From positions 1,583,475 to 1,647,474 of the forward strand of contig NZ_JAFEJK010000001.1 in assembly GCF_016888515.1 (NCBI RefSeq): a stretch of DNA of 64,000 nucleotides. The letters run 5' to 3'. Each line of letters opens with the position of its first letter. Within the stretch, counting starts at the first letter, position 1. Both the position numbers and the translations under genes were made by a program. The DNA is from Shimia biformata (GTDB lineage: Bacteria; Pseudomonadota; Alphaproteobacteria; Rhodobacterales; Rhodobacteraceae). Positions 8,719-18,007 of the stretch are shown here, in pieces. A model generated the notes under the pieces. The model worked only from the letters and a program-made list of their open reading frames with translations, was not told where the DNA came from and made no database searches.

Positions 8719-10875
8719 ATGGCGGATCGGATTGAAAAAGCAGGGTTGCAGGTCGACCCTGTGCTGGTGGAATTCATCGAGTCCCGGGCGCTTCCGGGCA
8801 CGGGTGTTTCAGCCGACACTTTCTGGGACGGTCTCAGCGCGTTGGCGCATGATCTGGGGCCGAAGAACCGGGCGTTGCTGGCGGTGCGTGAAGACATGCA
8901 GCAGCAGATCGACGCATGGCACATCGCCCGCAAAGGCCAGCCGTTTGACGCCGCCGAATATACCGCCTTTTTGACCGAGATCGGGTATCTGGTGCCCGAA
9001 GGCCCGGATTTCGAGATCGAGACCTCTAACATCGACCCCGAGATCGCCGAAATTCCCGGCCCGCAGCTGGTGGTGCCGATCACCAATGCCCGGTTTGCGC
9101 TCAACGCCGCCAATGCCCGCTGGGGCAGCCTTTATGACGCGCTTTACGGCACGGATGCGCTGGGCGACCTGCCGACTGGGAAGGGCTATGACGAGGCACG
9201 CGGCGCGCGGGTTGTCGCGCGGGCCAAGGCGTTTCTGGATGAGGCCGCGCCGCTGGAAGGCGCGAAATGGGCCGAGGTCACGACGCTGAAAGGTGGCGCG
9301 ACGCTCGACATCGAAACCCTGAATGGCAAAACCGCGCTGGCCGACCCGGCGCAATACAAGGGCCACGCCACCAGCGAGGGCGGCTGGGGCCATGTTCTGT
9401 TGGAAAACAACCACCTCAAGATCGAGATCCTGACCAACCCCGACATCGGCCCCGGCAAGACCGACCCGGCCCATATCGTCACCGTGAACCTCGAAGCCGC
9501 CGTGTCCGCGATCATGGATTGCGAGGATTCCGTTGCCTGTGTCGACGCCGAAGACAAGGTTCTGGCCTATGGCAACTGGCTGGGCCTGATGAAGGGCGAT
9601 CTGGCCGAAGACGTCACCAAGGGTGGCGAGACCTTTACCCGCAAGCTTTACGGCGATTTCACCTATACCGCGCCCGATGGCGCGCCGTTTGACGTTAAGT
9701 GCCGCGCGCTGATGCTAGTCAGGAATGTCGGCCACCTGATGACCAACCCCGCGGTTCTGGACCGCGACGGCAACGAGATCGGCGAGGGGCTGATGGATGC
9801 GCTGGTCACCGTGCTGATCGCCATGCACGACCTGAAGAAATCCGACGGGCCGCGCAACTCGGCCGCCGGCTCGGTTTACGTGGTGAAACCCAAGATGCAC
9901 GGGCCGGACGAAGTCGCCTTTGCCGACGAGATCTTCACCCGCGTCGAGGCGATCCTTGGCCTGCCGCAATACACCGTGAAGCTGGGCATCATGGACGAGG
10001 AGCGCCGCACCTCGGTCAACCTCAAGGAATGCATCCGCGCCGCCAAGCACCGCGTCGCTTTCATCAATACCGGGTTCCTCGACCGCACTGGCGACGAGAT
10101 CCACACCTCGATGGAAGCCGGGCCGATGAAACCCAAGGGCGAGATGAAGTCGCAGCCCTGGATCGCATCTTACGAGGATCGCAATGTCGATATCGGGCTG
10201 GCGGCCGGGCTGAAGGGCAAGGCGCAGATCGGCAAGGGCATGTGGGCAATGCCGGACCGGATGGCCGATATGCTGGAACAGAAGATCGGCCACCCGATGT
10301 CGGGCGCGACCTGCGCCTGGGTGCCGTCACCCACCGCCGCCACGCTGCACGCCACGCATTACCACAAGGTCGACGTTCTGGCGCGACAGGATGAACTGAA
10401 AGCAGGCGGGCCGCGCGGCACGCTGACCGACCTTCTGACCATTCCGGTCATGGAGGGTGTGAACCTCTCTGACGAAGACCTCACTCGCGAGATCGAGAAC
10501 AACGCCCAGGGCATCCTTGGCTATGTCGTGCGCTGGATCGATCAGGGGGTCGGCTGCTCCAAGGTGCCCGACATCAACGATATCGGCCTGATGGAAGACC
10601 GCGCCACCTGCCGGATTTCGTCACAGGCGCTGGCGAACTGGCTGCATCATGGCGTGATCGACGAAGGCACGGTCATGGCGGCGATGCAGAAGATGGCCGC
10701 CGTGGTGGACCGCCAGAACCAAGGTGACCCCGCCTATACCCCTATGGCGCCCGAGTTTTCCGGGCTGGCGTTTCAGGCGGCCTGTGACCTTGTGTTCAAG
10801 GGCCGGGTCCAGCCTTCGGGCTATACCGAACCGGTGCTGCACGCGCGGCGGCTGGAATTGAAAGCGTCGCTCTGA
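8719..10875 (+). CDS. glcB: malate synthase G
   Basis: Condenses glyoxylate with acetyl-CoA to malate (glyoxylate cycle or glyoxylate assimilation), cytoplasmic. 718 aa, the normal length of the G isoform, with the long N-terminal and inserted domains that distinguish it from isoform A. Recognisable stretches are [27 protein letters not shown] (split in the family pattern), [30 protein letters not shown] and [15 protein letters not shown], which contains catalytic-region residues. The frame also opens at ATG 8710, but AAGGGA abuts it; spacing favours 8719 ([14 protein letters not shown]). Isocitrate lyase is not in the window. A dispersed repeat follows the stop. Confidence 0.97.
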   Translation: MADRIEKAGLQVDPVLVEFIESRALPGTGVSADTFWDGLSALAHDLGPKNRALLAVREDMQQQIDAWHIARKGQPFDAAEYTAFLTEIGYLVPEGPDFEIETSNIDPEIAEIPGPQLVVPITNARFALNAANARWGSLYDALYGTDALGDLPTGKGYDEARGARVVARAKAFLDEAAPLEGAKWAEVTTLKGGATLDIETLNGKTALADPAQYKGHATSEGGWGHVLLENNHLKIEILTNPDIGPGKTDPAHIVTVNLEAAVSAIMDCEDSVACVDAEDKVLAYGNWLGLMKGDLAEDVTKGGETFTRKLYGDFTYTAPDGAPFDVKCRALMLVRNVGHLMTNPAVLDRDGNEIGEGLMDALVTVLIAMHDLKKSDGPRNSAAGSVYVVKPKMHGPDEVAFADEIFTRVEAILGLPQYTVKLGIMDEERRTSVNLKECIRAAKHRVAFINTGFLDRTGDEIHTSMEAGPMKPKGEMKSQPWIASYEDRNVDIGLAAGLKGKAQIGKGMWAMPDRMADMLEQKIGHPMSGATCAWVPSPTAATLHATHYHKVDVLARQDELKAGGPRGTLTDLLTIPVMEGVNLSDEDLTREIENNAQGILGYVVRWIDQGVGCSKVPDINDIGLMEDRATCRISSQALANWLHHGVIDEGTVMAAMQKMAAVVDRQNQGDPAYTPMAPEFSGLAFQAACDLVFKGRVQPSGYTEPVLHARRLELKASL

Positions 10876-10881
10876 TCTGAT

Positions 10882-10942
10882 GGGGCGAGGGGGCTGTCTG
10901 CCCCCTCGCGCTCCCCCGAAGGTATTTCGGGCAAGAGGAAAG
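10882..10942 (+). repeat. dispersed GTATTT repeat, copy a (after glcB)
   Basis: Starts with a perfect hairpin GCGAGGGGG/CCCCCTCGC (10885-10909) and continues into the core CCCGAAGGTATTTCGGGCAAG-AGGAAAG. The same core recurs in at least six other intergenic sites of the window. Here it sits just past the stop codon and may double as a transcription end. Confidence 0.65.
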
Positions 10943-11017
10943 GGCCGTACCTGTTCCCTTTGCCATTCCTTTTTTGCGCGCCTATGTTGTCTTGAAAAGG
11001 CAAGTTTGAGGGCGGAC

Positions 11018-11797
11018 ATGACGCGACCTGTCGTCGGTATCATCGGCAACCAGTACCTGATCAACGACCAGTATCCGGCCCATGCCGGCGGCACGATGAA
11101 TTCCGAGGCCGTGGCGGGGGTGTCGGGCTGCATGCCGTTGTTGATCCCGGCGGACCCGCGATTTGTCTCGGTCGCCGAACTGATGGCGACTTGCGACGGG
11201 TTTGTGCTGACCGGCGGGCGCCCCAATGTCCACCCGGAGGAATATGGCGAGGCGGCAACCGCCGCGCATGGCGATTTCGACCGGGCGCGGGACGCGATCG
11301 TGTTGCCCTTGGTGCGGGCCTGCGTCGAGACGGGGCAGCCGTTTCTGGGCATCTGCCGGGGCTTTCAGGAAGTGAATGTCGCCATGGGCGGCTCGCTCTA
11401 CCCGGAAATCCGCGACCTGCCGGGGCGCGACAATCACCGCATGCCGCCCGATGGCACGCTGGAAGAGAAATTCGCCCTGCGCCACAAGGTGACATTCACC
11501 GAGAACGGGCCGTTTCATGCGTTGATGGGCAGCCAATCGGTGATGACCAACACGCTGCACGGGCAGGGCATCAAGCGCCCCGGCGCGCGGGTGGTGATCG
11601 ACGGGCTCGCGCCCGACGGCACGCCGGAGGCGACCTATATCAAGGACGCGCCGGGCTTTACTCTGGCGGTGCAGTGGCATCCCGAATGGGACGCCGCCAA
11701 CGACCCGGTCTCGCGGCCCTTGTTCAGAGCTTTCGGCGAGGCGGTGCGGGCCTGGGCATCTGGCAGGCGGGCGACCCCGGTGCTGAAAAGCGCGTGA
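11018..11797 (+). CDS. gamma-glutamyl-gamma-aminobutyrate hydrolase family protein
   Basis: 259-aa class I glutamine amidotransferase-like hydrolase of peptidase family C26 (PuuD-like). The nucleophile motif is FLGICRGFQEVN (Cys in GICRG), with the distal catalytic His and Glu in VQWHPEWD. PuuD hydrolyses gamma-glutamyl-GABA in putrescine degradation; the real substrate here is unknown because no puu genes are nearby. The longest frame begins at 10880 inside the repeat; ATG at 11018 gives MTRPVVGIIGNQYL, the usual family start, after TTTGAGGGCGGAC. Confidence 0.85.
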   Translation: MTRPVVGIIGNQYLINDQYPAHAGGTMNSEAVAGVSGCMPLLIPADPRFVSVAELMATCDGFVLTGGRPNVHPEEYGEAATAAHGDFDRARDAIVLPLVRACVETGQPFLGICRGFQEVNVAMGGSLYPEIRDLPGRDNHRMPPDGTLEEKFALRHKVTFTENGPFHALMGSQSVMTNTLHGQGIKRPGARVVIDGLAPDGTPEATYIKDAPGFTLAVQWHPEWDAANDPVSRPLFRAFGEAVRAWASGRRATPVLKSA

Positions 11798-11810
11798 TAC
11801 TGCCGGGCGC

Positions 11811-12212
11811 TTAGCCGGGGAACACCAGCGTGTCGAAACTGTTGCGCCAGCCGGAGTCGCATTCGAATTCCTGCCGGAACAGGCGGCGACGGCCAACGCG
11901 GATGCGCACTTCGGCTTCGGTCACGATGCGGCCGCCCAGGACCTCCAGATCATAGGTATTGGTGCCGATCTTGATCGTGTTGCGCTGGCCCTTGATGACA
12001 TGCGGTGTCAGGTCGACCACTTTTGTCCAGGTTCCATGTGCGTTCGGCGTGTCGAGTTTCAGAACCTCGGTGCCGTTGATCGAAATCGTCACCGCTTCCT
12101 TGATCCCGGACACAAGCGTTCCGCCAGAGGTGTAGATCACGGTGGCTTCGGTACGGACGGATTCGGGCGCCCTGGTCAGTTCAAGGCCATAGGTTTCGGT
12201 GGTGTCGGACAT
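11811..12212 (-). CDS. small beta-rich protein paired with pentapeptide protein
   Basis: 133 aa from ATG at 12212, which has AAGGAAACACC in front. It has no signal peptide or membrane segment. The sequence alternates short strands (EATVIYTSGGTLVSG, AVTISINGTEVLKL, NTIKIGTNTYDLEVLGG, EAEVRIRVGRRRLFRQEF) and looks like an Ig-like or jelly-roll beta sandwich. I do not recognise a family. It starts 25 bp after the pentapeptide-repeat gene on the same strand, so the two are very likely cotranscribed and may act together. Confidence 0.65.
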   Translation of the reverse strand: MSDTTETYGLELTRAPESVRTEATVIYTSGGTLVSGIKEAVTISINGTEVLKLDTPNAHGTWTKVVDLTPHVIKGQRNTIKIGTNTYDLEVLGGRIVTEAEVRIRVGRRRLFRQEFECDSGWRNSFDTLVFPG

Positions 12213-12237
12213 GGTGTTTCCTTGTTGGTTGGGGTGG

Positions 12238-13341
12238 TCAGGCAATGATGCAGCGGCCAAGCGATCCGGCCCGGCAGATGTCGCCGGTGGTCCAGATCGC
12301 GCCATCAAGGTCGGCGCCGCCAAGTTGGGCGTGATCGAGGCGGGCATCGCGGAAGATCGCGCCCCTGAGGTCGGCATAGGCAAGGTAGGCGCCGGCGATG
12401 TTGGCGCGGGTGAAATCAGCCCGAGCGGCGCGGATATTGTCGGTCTCGAACGGTCCGCTGGCCTCGGTGAAATCACAGGCTTCGACATTGATCCACGCAA
12501 GCTGTGTCCGCGCAAGCGTGGCGCGACGGAAAACCGATCCGCGCATATCGCCTTTCAAGACGGCATTGCTGAGGTCGGCGCCGGTCAGGTCAAGGTTCTG
12601 CAGGTCAGGACCAGCCAGTTTGCACCCGGTCATGGTGGCGTCGATGAACCGGGATCCGGCCAGGGATTTCACGTTCAGCCCGTCTTCGCCGAAATCGATC
12701 CCCGTTGCATTGGCCCTTGTCAGGTCGACCCCGAGGAAACGGGCCTCGTTCAGAGTTTCAAACCCGGTCAGGTCCAGCCCAATGGCAGAGCCGCCGCTGA
12801 ACGTGGTGCCGTTGACCCAGTTTCTGCCGCTCAGGCTCACCCCGTTCAGGTTGGCCTGCTGAAGGGTGCCCTTCGAGAAGGCCGTTTCGCTCAAACTGGC
12901 GTCCCGGAAGCTGCATTCCGACATGAAACACGAGGTGAACGCGGTCTGGTTCAGGTCCGCCGCGACAAAGCCGCAAGAGAAAAACTGGGCATTGGTGAAC
13001 CGCAGGTTCGATGTGCGGACCTTGGTAAAAGTACAGTCGCGGATCATGCCGGGGCCGGGGCCGATCTGGACGTTTTCCAGAAGTGACGCCGAAAGGTCGC
13101 AGTTCAGGAACTCGCCCTGAGACATGCTGACATTGCGCAGTGTGGCGCCCTGCAACTGACAGTTCACGAATTTAGCGTGGCTGAGGTTTCCGGTCATCTG
13201 CAGGCCGACCAGATCAATGTTCTGAAGGGCAAGCCGCGTGCCGGTTTTCGGGTCGGCCAGCCATTTGCCATGTTCCGCGACCATCGCGTCAAGCTGTTGC
13301 TGGGTCGGGCGCTGTGGCGGTGCTGTTTCAAAGGTGGTCAT
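12238..13341 (-). CDS. pentapeptide-repeat protein
   Basis: 367 aa. After an N-terminal helix (TQQQLDAMVAEHGKWL, residues 13-28) nearly the whole protein is made of A(D/N)LxX-type pentapeptides, for example FVNCQLQGATLRN, FLNCDLSASLLEN, ADLNQTAFTSCFM, ADLSNAVLKGD and AYADLRGAIFRDARL, which fold as a right-handed quadrilateral beta helix. Known members include gyrase-protecting DNA mimics and adaptor or structural proteins of secretion systems; nothing here selects among them. The frame is open to 13416, but MTTFETAPPQRP at 13341 is the likely start. It forms a two-gene unit with the 133-aa beta protein. Confidence 0.85.
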   Translation of the reverse strand: MTTFETAPPQRPTQQQLDAMVAEHGKWLADPKTGTRLALQNIDLVGLQMTGNLSHAKFVNCQLQGATLRNVSMSQGEFLNCDLSASLLENVQIGPGPGMIRDCTFTKVRTSNLRFTNAQFFSCGFVAADLNQTAFTSCFMSECSFRDASLSETAFSKGTLQQANLNGVSLSGRNWVNGTTFSGGSAIGLDLTGFETLNEARFLGVDLTRANATGIDFGEDGLNVKSLAGSRFIDATMTGCKLAGPDLQNLDLTGADLSNAVLKGDMRGSVFRRATLARTQLAWINVEACDFTEASGPFETDNIRAARADFTRANIAGAYLAYADLRGAIFRDARLDHAQLGGADLDGAIWTTGDICRAGSLGRCIIA

Positions 13342-13450
13342 GCTGAAAATACGTCCTCGAAATCTGCCCGGTCCTGTCGCGGTGTGAAATGACCCCCGCG
13401 GGACTACCTGTCTCAAGCTTCGACCCTAGCGGGCTGATGACGTATTTCCA

Positions 13451-13490
13451 GAAAAAAGTGGTTCAGCGGCGCGGGATTGAACCGCGCCGC
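13451..13490 (-). terminator. rho-independent terminator of the molybdenum hydroxylase operon
   Basis: On the minus strand, GCGGCGCGG / CCGCGCCGC (13466-13490, nine perfect pairs, loop of seven) followed after eight bases by TTTTTT at 13457-13452. It lies about 20 bp past the stop of the large subunit gene. Confidence 0.8.
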
Positions 13491-13508
13491 CGGAACTTGC
13501 GAGCGTGC

Positions 13509-15749
13509 CTAGACGAACAAGTTGAAGTCATGCATCAACGGCAGGCGGCGTGCGCGTTTTCCGGTCAGGTCAAAGATTGCATTGGCCAGAGCGGGTGCTG
13601 CGGGCGGGGTGCCGGGTTCTCCGGCGCCGCCGAGGTGGTCCTGGGTTTCCAGGACGCGCACTTCGACCTTGGGCATGGTGTGGATGCGCAGGGCCTCGTA
13701 GTCGGGGAAGTTCTGTTGCTCGACCATGCCGTCGGCGAAGGTGATCTCGCCGAACATCGCCGCGGACAACCCATAGACCATGCCGCTGAACATCTGCGCC
13801 TCGACATTTCGCGGGTCCAGGGCGATGCCCATATCGCAGGCGATCCAGGCATTGGTCAGGCGGATCATGCCATCTTGTTCCTCGACCTCGATCACCTCGG
13901 CGACCGGCGTGCCGAAGGAATAGATCATCGCAACGCCAAGCCCGCGACCGGGGCGCTTGCGGGCCTTCCAGTCAGACATCTCGGCCACGGCTTTCAGCAC
14001 GCCCGCGGCCGGGGCCCATTCCGCCTCGGCCAGTTCAATGCGGAACTCAAGCGGGTCGCGGTTTGCGGCAATCGCCATCTCGTCGATGAAGCTTTCCATG
14101 AAGAAGCCGTTGAACGAATTGCCGACCGAGCGCCAGAACCCGACCGGGACATCAAGCTGCGCCAGATGCCCCGCCATGCGGTAGTTCGGGATCGCATAGG
14201 GCTGGTTGAACGCGCCCTCGACATGCACCTTGTCCGGCCCGCCGCCGCCCAGCCCGGTGATCCGGGTCATGGCCTGGAAGGTACAGGATTGCGCGGCGAC
14301 CTTGCCATCCAGCAGCACCGCCTTGCCATCCTTCACCGCGCCGCGCATCCGCGCCATCGCGCCGGGGCGATAGAAGTCATGGGTCATGTCCTCTTCCCGG
14401 CTCCAGGTGACCTGCACCGGGGTGCCGGGCATCTCGGCGGCGACGCGGGTTGCGTAGACGGCATAGTCGACTTCGGTCCGGCGTCCGAACCCACCGCCAA
14501 GATAGGTCGTGTTGACCTCGACCTGATCGGTCTCAAGCCCCGCAGCGTCGGCGCATTTCATCGCGATGATGGTCGGCGCCTGGTTCGGCGCCCAGACCGT
14601 CAGCTTGCCCTCTTCCAGAAGCGCGGTCGCGGTCATCGGTTCCATCGTGGCATGGGCCAGATAGGGCAGGGAATAATCTGCCGTCACTTCGGTCGCGCCT
14701 TCGGGCAGGACCGATACATCCCCGTCGTCGCGCATGGTCGAGTTCGGCTTGTCGTCAAAGGCGCGGGCGATGGTATCGAACACCGCATCGGTTTCCGATG
14801 GGTAGGGGGCCTCGCCCCAGTCGAACTTGATCGCTTCCAGAGCCTGCATCGCAAGCCAGGTGTTCGTTGCCACGACCGCAACACCGGTGCCAAGGTCGAT
14901 CACCTTCTCGACGCCCGGCATGGTGTGGGCGGCCGAGGCGTCAAACCCGTTCATCGGTGCGCCAAGGCGCGGGTTCATCCGCACCGAGGCGAATTTCATC
15001 CCCGGCAAGCGCACATCGACGCCATAGGTGGCGGTGCCGGTGGTCTTGGCGACGATGTCGGTGCGCGGCTGGTTCTGGCCGATCAGCGTCCATTCACCGG
15101 GATCACGCAGGTCTGCGGTGACCGGGTCCAGCCCGGCGGCCTCGGCTGCCAGTTCGGTATAGGCAATTCGGCTGCCATCCGGGGCGATCACCGCGCCTTT
15201 TTCCGTTTTCAGATCGGCGCGTTTGACGCCCAGCCGTTTGGCGGCCGCCTCTTTCAGCGTTTCACGGGCCGAGGCACCAGCCTCGCGCATGCGTTCGAAC
15301 CCGTCTTTCATCGAGGTCGAGCCACCGGTCAGCTGCAGGTCAAACAGCTTGCCCAGATGCCCCAGTTTGTCACCGACCCAATGCGAGAATTCACTGTTGT
15401 CATAGCCCTTGCCCGGCAGACCCTCGCCCACCATGGCGCTGTTGTAATAGGCTTTGGCGGCGGGGCCGTGCAGGACCGTCACCTGATCCAGCGTGACATC
15501 CAGTTCCTCGGCGATCAGCGCGGCCCATGTGGTTTCGACCCCCTGACCCATTTCGGCGCGCGGGGCGAACAGGGTGATCTGCTTGTCATCAATCATGACG
15601 AAGGGGTTGAAGGCGGCTTCGCCGTCCTTCGGTTGCAGCGGGTTCGGGGCGGGACGGCCGACGAACCATGCGCCAAAGGCAACGCCGCCAACCACGGCAA
15701 CGGACCCGATCAAAAACGTGCGGCGGGCGATTTTTCCGATACGGCTCAT
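13509..15749 (-). CDS. molybdopterin-binding subunit of an IorB-like aldehyde/xanthine dehydrogenase family enzyme
   Basis: 746-aa large subunit of a molybdenum hydroxylase of the isoquinoline 1-oxidoreductase beta (IorB) type. The N-terminus contains a twin-arginine signal, RRTFLIG at residues 8-14 followed by a hydrophobic segment, so the enzyme is expected in the periplasm. The family stretch YLGGGFGRRTEVDYAVYA binds the molybdopterin, and LGGAGEPGTPP near the C-terminus contains the conserved catalytic Glu (GEPG). The start at 15749 has GGAGGG overlapping the end of the small subunit gene. No FAD subunit is present, as in Ior enzymes that pass electrons to cytochromes. Substrate unknown. 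Confidence 0.9.
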   Translation of the reverse strand: MSRIGKIARRTFLIGSVAVVGGVAFGAWFVGRPAPNPLQPKDGEAAFNPFVMIDDKQITLFAPRAEMGQGVETTWAALIAEELDVTLDQVTVLHGPAAKAYYNSAMVGEGLPGKGYDNSEFSHWVGDKLGHLGKLFDLQLTGGSTSMKDGFERMREAGASARETLKEAAAKRLGVKRADLKTEKGAVIAPDGSRIAYTELAAEAAGLDPVTADLRDPGEWTLIGQNQPRTDIVAKTTGTATYGVDVRLPGMKFASVRMNPRLGAPMNGFDASAAHTMPGVEKVIDLGTGVAVVATNTWLAMQALEAIKFDWGEAPYPSETDAVFDTIARAFDDKPNSTMRDDGDVSVLPEGATEVTADYSLPYLAHATMEPMTATALLEEGKLTVWAPNQAPTIIAMKCADAAGLETDQVEVNTTYLGGGFGRRTEVDYAVYATRVAAEMPGTPVQVTWSREEDMTHDFYRPGAMARMRGAVKDGKAVLLDGKVAAQSCTFQAMTRITGLGGGGPDKVHVEGAFNQPYAIPNYRMAGHLAQLDVPVGFWRSVGNSFNGFFMESFIDEMAIAANRDPLEFRIELAEAEWAPAAGVLKAVAEMSDWKARKRPGRGLGVAMIYSFGTPVAEVIEVEEQDGMIRLTNAWIACDMGIALDPRNVEAQMFSGMVYGLSAAMFGEITFADGMVEQQNFPDYEALRIHTMPKVEVRVLETQDHLGGAGEPGTPPAAPALANAIFDLTGKRARRLPLMHDFNLFV

Positions 15750-15753
15750 GGTT

Positions 15754-16215
15754 TTAGCCCTCCATCCGGTTGGCGGCATCATGGATCGCGGCGCGAATGC
15801 GGGGATATGTCCCGCAGCGGCAGAGGTTGCCGCTCATGGCTTCGTCGATCTGGGCGTCGGTCGGGCGCGGCGTTTGTGCCAACAGCGCCGCGGCCTGCAT
15901 GATCTGCCCCGACTGGCAATAGCCGCATTGCGCGACCTGATGGGTGATCCATGCCTCTTGCAGCGCGCTGAGTGCGTCGGGCGTGCCGTGGCCCTCGATC
16001 GTCGTGACCTCGCCCCAGACATCTTCCAGCGGCACCTGACATGACCGCACGGCCTCGCCGTCGATCTGCACGGTGCAGGCGCCGCACGCGGCAACGCCGC
16101 AGCCGAACTTGGTGCCGGTCAGCCCGACCTCGTCGCGCAGAACCCACAAAAGCGGCACGTCGCCGGGCAGGTCGACCGTGTGGGTCTTGCCGTTGATGGT
16201 AAGTGTTTTGGACAT
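15754..16215 (-). CDS. [2Fe-2S] small subunit of the molybdenum hydroxylase (IorA-like)
   Basis: 153 aa. The N-terminal ferredoxin domain has [12 protein letters not shown] for the first cluster and the C-terminal helical domain has [11 protein letters not shown] and [12 protein letters not shown] for the second; all eight Cys ligands are present. It transfers electrons from the molybdopterin subunit, which follows after four bases. It carries no signal peptide and would be co-exported with the Tat-tagged large subunit. The frame opens at 16290 but [12 protein letters not shown] at 16215, after GGGAGAGGTCCC, is the family start. Expressed divergently from the TetR gene. Confidence 0.93.
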   Translation of the reverse strand: MSKTLTINGKTHTVDLPGDVPLLWVLRDEVGLTGTKFGCGVAACGACTVQIDGEAVRSCQVPLEDVWGEVTTIEGHGTPDALSALQEAWITHQVAQCGYCQSGQIMQAAALLAQTPRPTDAQIDEAMSGNLCRCGTYPRIRAAIHDAANRMEG

Positions 16216-16245
16216 GGGACCTCTCCCGTTATCTGGATTTCTGAC

Positions 16246-16280
16246 AATATCTGCAAAAAGTGTCAGGGTGTCAATTGACA
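16246..16280. promoter_or_regulatory. promoter and TetR operator of the molybdenum hydroxylase operon
   Basis: Minus-strand promoter: -35 TTGACA at 16274-16269, 17-bp spacer, -10 GATATT at 16251-16246. A perfect palindrome TGTCAATTGACA at 16269-16280 covers the -35 box, and further TGTCAG/CTGACA half-sites lie at 16241-16246, 16261-16266 and 16295-16300. Placement between the operon and the divergent TetR gene suggests autoregulated repression. Confidence 0.65.
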
Positions 16281-16309
16281 AATTCGACAAATAATGTCAG
16301 ATCGGTGTC

Positions 16310-16912
16310 ATGCAGGACCAAGCCCTTCAATCCACACCTCTTTCCGACAAGCAGCGGACAATTCTCGAGGCCGCCTTTGGCGCGTTTTCGCAATATGGCA
16401 TCCGCCGCACCTCGATGGAGGACATAGCGCGCGGCGCAAACATGTCACGCGCGGCGCTTTACCTGCATTACCGCAACAAGGAAGACATCTATCGCTCGAT
16501 GACAATGGCCTACTATGACGAGGTCGCCGGCTCGGTGGCCGAGGCGCTACGTGCGGGTGGGCCGGCGGATCAGGCGCTGGTGCGGGCCTTTGCCGCCCAG
16601 ACCGGCGAGGTGATGCGCATCTTCCTTGAATCCCCGCATGCCGACGAGTTGATGGATGCCAAGCATTCCCAGGCCAGCGATATCATCGAGGCCGGTGAAC
16701 AGCGGCTGGCCGAAGTCTATGGCGCGTGGCTGGCCGAGGAAGAGCGCGCGCGCCGCGTGAACCTGACCCGTGTTGGCGGGGATGTGGACCGGTTCTCCTG
16801 CATGATGATGGCGGCCCTGCATGGCCAGAAACTGCCACGCCCCAGCTATGACGACTATTGTGCCACGGTCCGCATGCTGGCGCTGACATTTGGCCGGGCG
16901 ATCATGGTCTGA
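16310..16912 (+). CDS. TetR/AcrR family regulator
   Basis: 200 aa. The N-terminal TetR DNA-binding domain (residues about 13-60) has ILEAAFGAFSQYGIRRTSMEDIARGANMSRAALYLHYRNKEDIYRSM arranged as in the family: helix 1, turn, then ARGANMSRAALYLHY as recognition helix. The C-terminal half is a helical ligand domain. It is divergent from the Ior-like operon and shares a 94-bp region full of TGTCA half-sites with it, so it most likely represses that operon and itself until a substrate-like ligand binds. It ends 15 bp before the convergent kynA. Confidence 0.9.
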   Translation: MQDQALQSTPLSDKQRTILEAAFGAFSQYGIRRTSMEDIARGANMSRAALYLHYRNKEDIYRSMTMAYYDEVAGSVAEALRAGGPADQALVRAFAAQTGEVMRIFLESPHADELMDAKHSQASDIIEAGEQRLAEVYGAWLAEEERARRVNLTRVGGDVDRFSCMMMAALHGQKLPRPSYDDYCATVRMLALTFGRAIMV

Positions 16913-16927
16913 CCGCCCGATATTGGC

Positions 16928-17761
16928 TTACAATTCGGTCCGCAGGTGCCACAGTTCCGGGAACAGCTCCACGTCCAGCATGCGTTTGAGGTAATTCACC
17001 CCGCCCGTGCCGCCGGTGCCGCGTTTGAAGCCGATCACCCGTTCCACGGTGGTCACGTGGTTGAAACGCCAGCGGCGGAAATAGTCCTCGAAATCGACCA
17101 GCTTTTCGGCCAGTTCATAAAGCTCCCAGTGATCTTCTGGCGCGCGATAGACCGTTGCCCATGCTTCGCGCACCGCGTCGGATGCTTCATAGGGGTGTGA
17201 CAGGTCGCGGTTCAGCACCGCTTCCGGCACGTCGACATGCACCGCCAATAACCTCAGCGCCACATCGTAAAGCGAGGGCTGCGCCAGTTCTGCGGTCAGC
17301 ATCTGGGTCAGGTCGTCGCGATGTTCATGCGGGCGCAGCATCGCCGGGTTGCGGTTGCCCAGCATGAACTCGATCTTGCGGTATTGGTAGGACTGGAAGC
17401 CCGAGCTTTGCCCCAACTTGTCGCGAAACGCGGTATAATCGCTGGGCGTCATGGTGCGCAGCACGTCCCATGCCGAATTGAGTTGCTCGAAGATACGGGC
17501 GACACGGGCCAGCATCTTGAAGGCAGGGCGGCGGCGGCCGGTCAGCATGGCGGCGCGGGCGGCCTCAAGCTCGTGAATCGCCAGCCGCATCCACAGTTCC
17601 GAAGTCTGGTGCTGGATGATGAACAGCATCTCGTCATGGGTGTCGGACCATGTGTGCTGGGCGGTCAGGATCTTGTCCAGTTGCAGGTAATCGCCATAGG
17701 ACATCCGGCCGTCAAAGGCCATTTGCGCGCCTTCCTTGGCGGGATCGTAAGCGGTGGTCAT
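16928..17761 (-). CDS. kynA: tryptophan 2,3-dioxygenase
   Basis: Haem enzyme that oxidises L-tryptophan to N-formylkynurenine, the first step of the kynurenine pathway. 277 aa, the normal bacterial length. Recognisable are the substrate-site helix [16 protein letters not shown], the axial His region [24 protein letters not shown] and [17 protein letters not shown]. The start at 17761 gives [12 protein letters not shown]. It lies downstream of kynU on the same strand with 246 bp between that contain a long hairpin. The formamidase gene kynB is not in this window. Confidence 0.97.
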   Translation of the reverse strand: MTTAYDPAKEGAQMAFDGRMSYGDYLQLDKILTAQHTWSDTHDEMLFIIQHQTSELWMRLAIHELEAARAAMLTGRRRPAFKMLARVARIFEQLNSAWDVLRTMTPSDYTAFRDKLGQSSGFQSYQYRKIEFMLGNRNPAMLRPHEHRDDLTQMLTAELAQPSLYDVALRLLAVHVDVPEAVLNRDLSHPYEASDAVREAWATVYRAPEDHWELYELAEKLVDFEDYFRRWRFNHVTTVERVIGFKRGTGGTGGVNYLKRMLDVELFPELWHLRTEL

Positions 17762-17910
17762 GGGTCGTCTCCGTTGGATCGGTGTCAGTTTAGCACGGGA
17801 TCACGGGGACGCCTTTCAAGTTGAGATTGCCGGTCATCGCCAGCCGACGCCACAGCGCGACCCAGCCGAAGGGGCGGCAGAGGGGGTGTCGGGTGCCGCA
17901 TAGGGGGGAG

Positions 17911-17987
17911 GGCAGCGCCTGACCCTGGGTGGGCGTGAAGCGCCCTCCCAGGGGGAGGGTCGGGCGCTGCCCGGCGGTGCCGCCGGG
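17911..17987. repeat. long hairpin plus GC palindrome (copy 2) between kynU and kynA
   Basis: Outer arms of 16 bp at 17911-17926 and 17956-17971 (GGCAGCGCC-T/C-GACCCT, one wobble pair) enclose inner arms 17927-17935 and 17941-17949 around the loop TGAAG. Directly adjacent is the palindrome CCCGGCGG-TG-CCGCCGGG (17970-17987), followed by CGTGAC as at 8522-8538. There is no T-run on either side, so this is REP-like rather than a standard terminator. Confidence 0.6.
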
Positions 17988-18007
17988 CGTGACCTTGATG
18001 AAACGGA

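Noticed and set aside
13389-15902. 837-codon plus-strand frame opposite the molybdenum hydroxylase gene
   Set aside because: Same shadow effect; the minus-strand protein has a Tat signal and family motifs.
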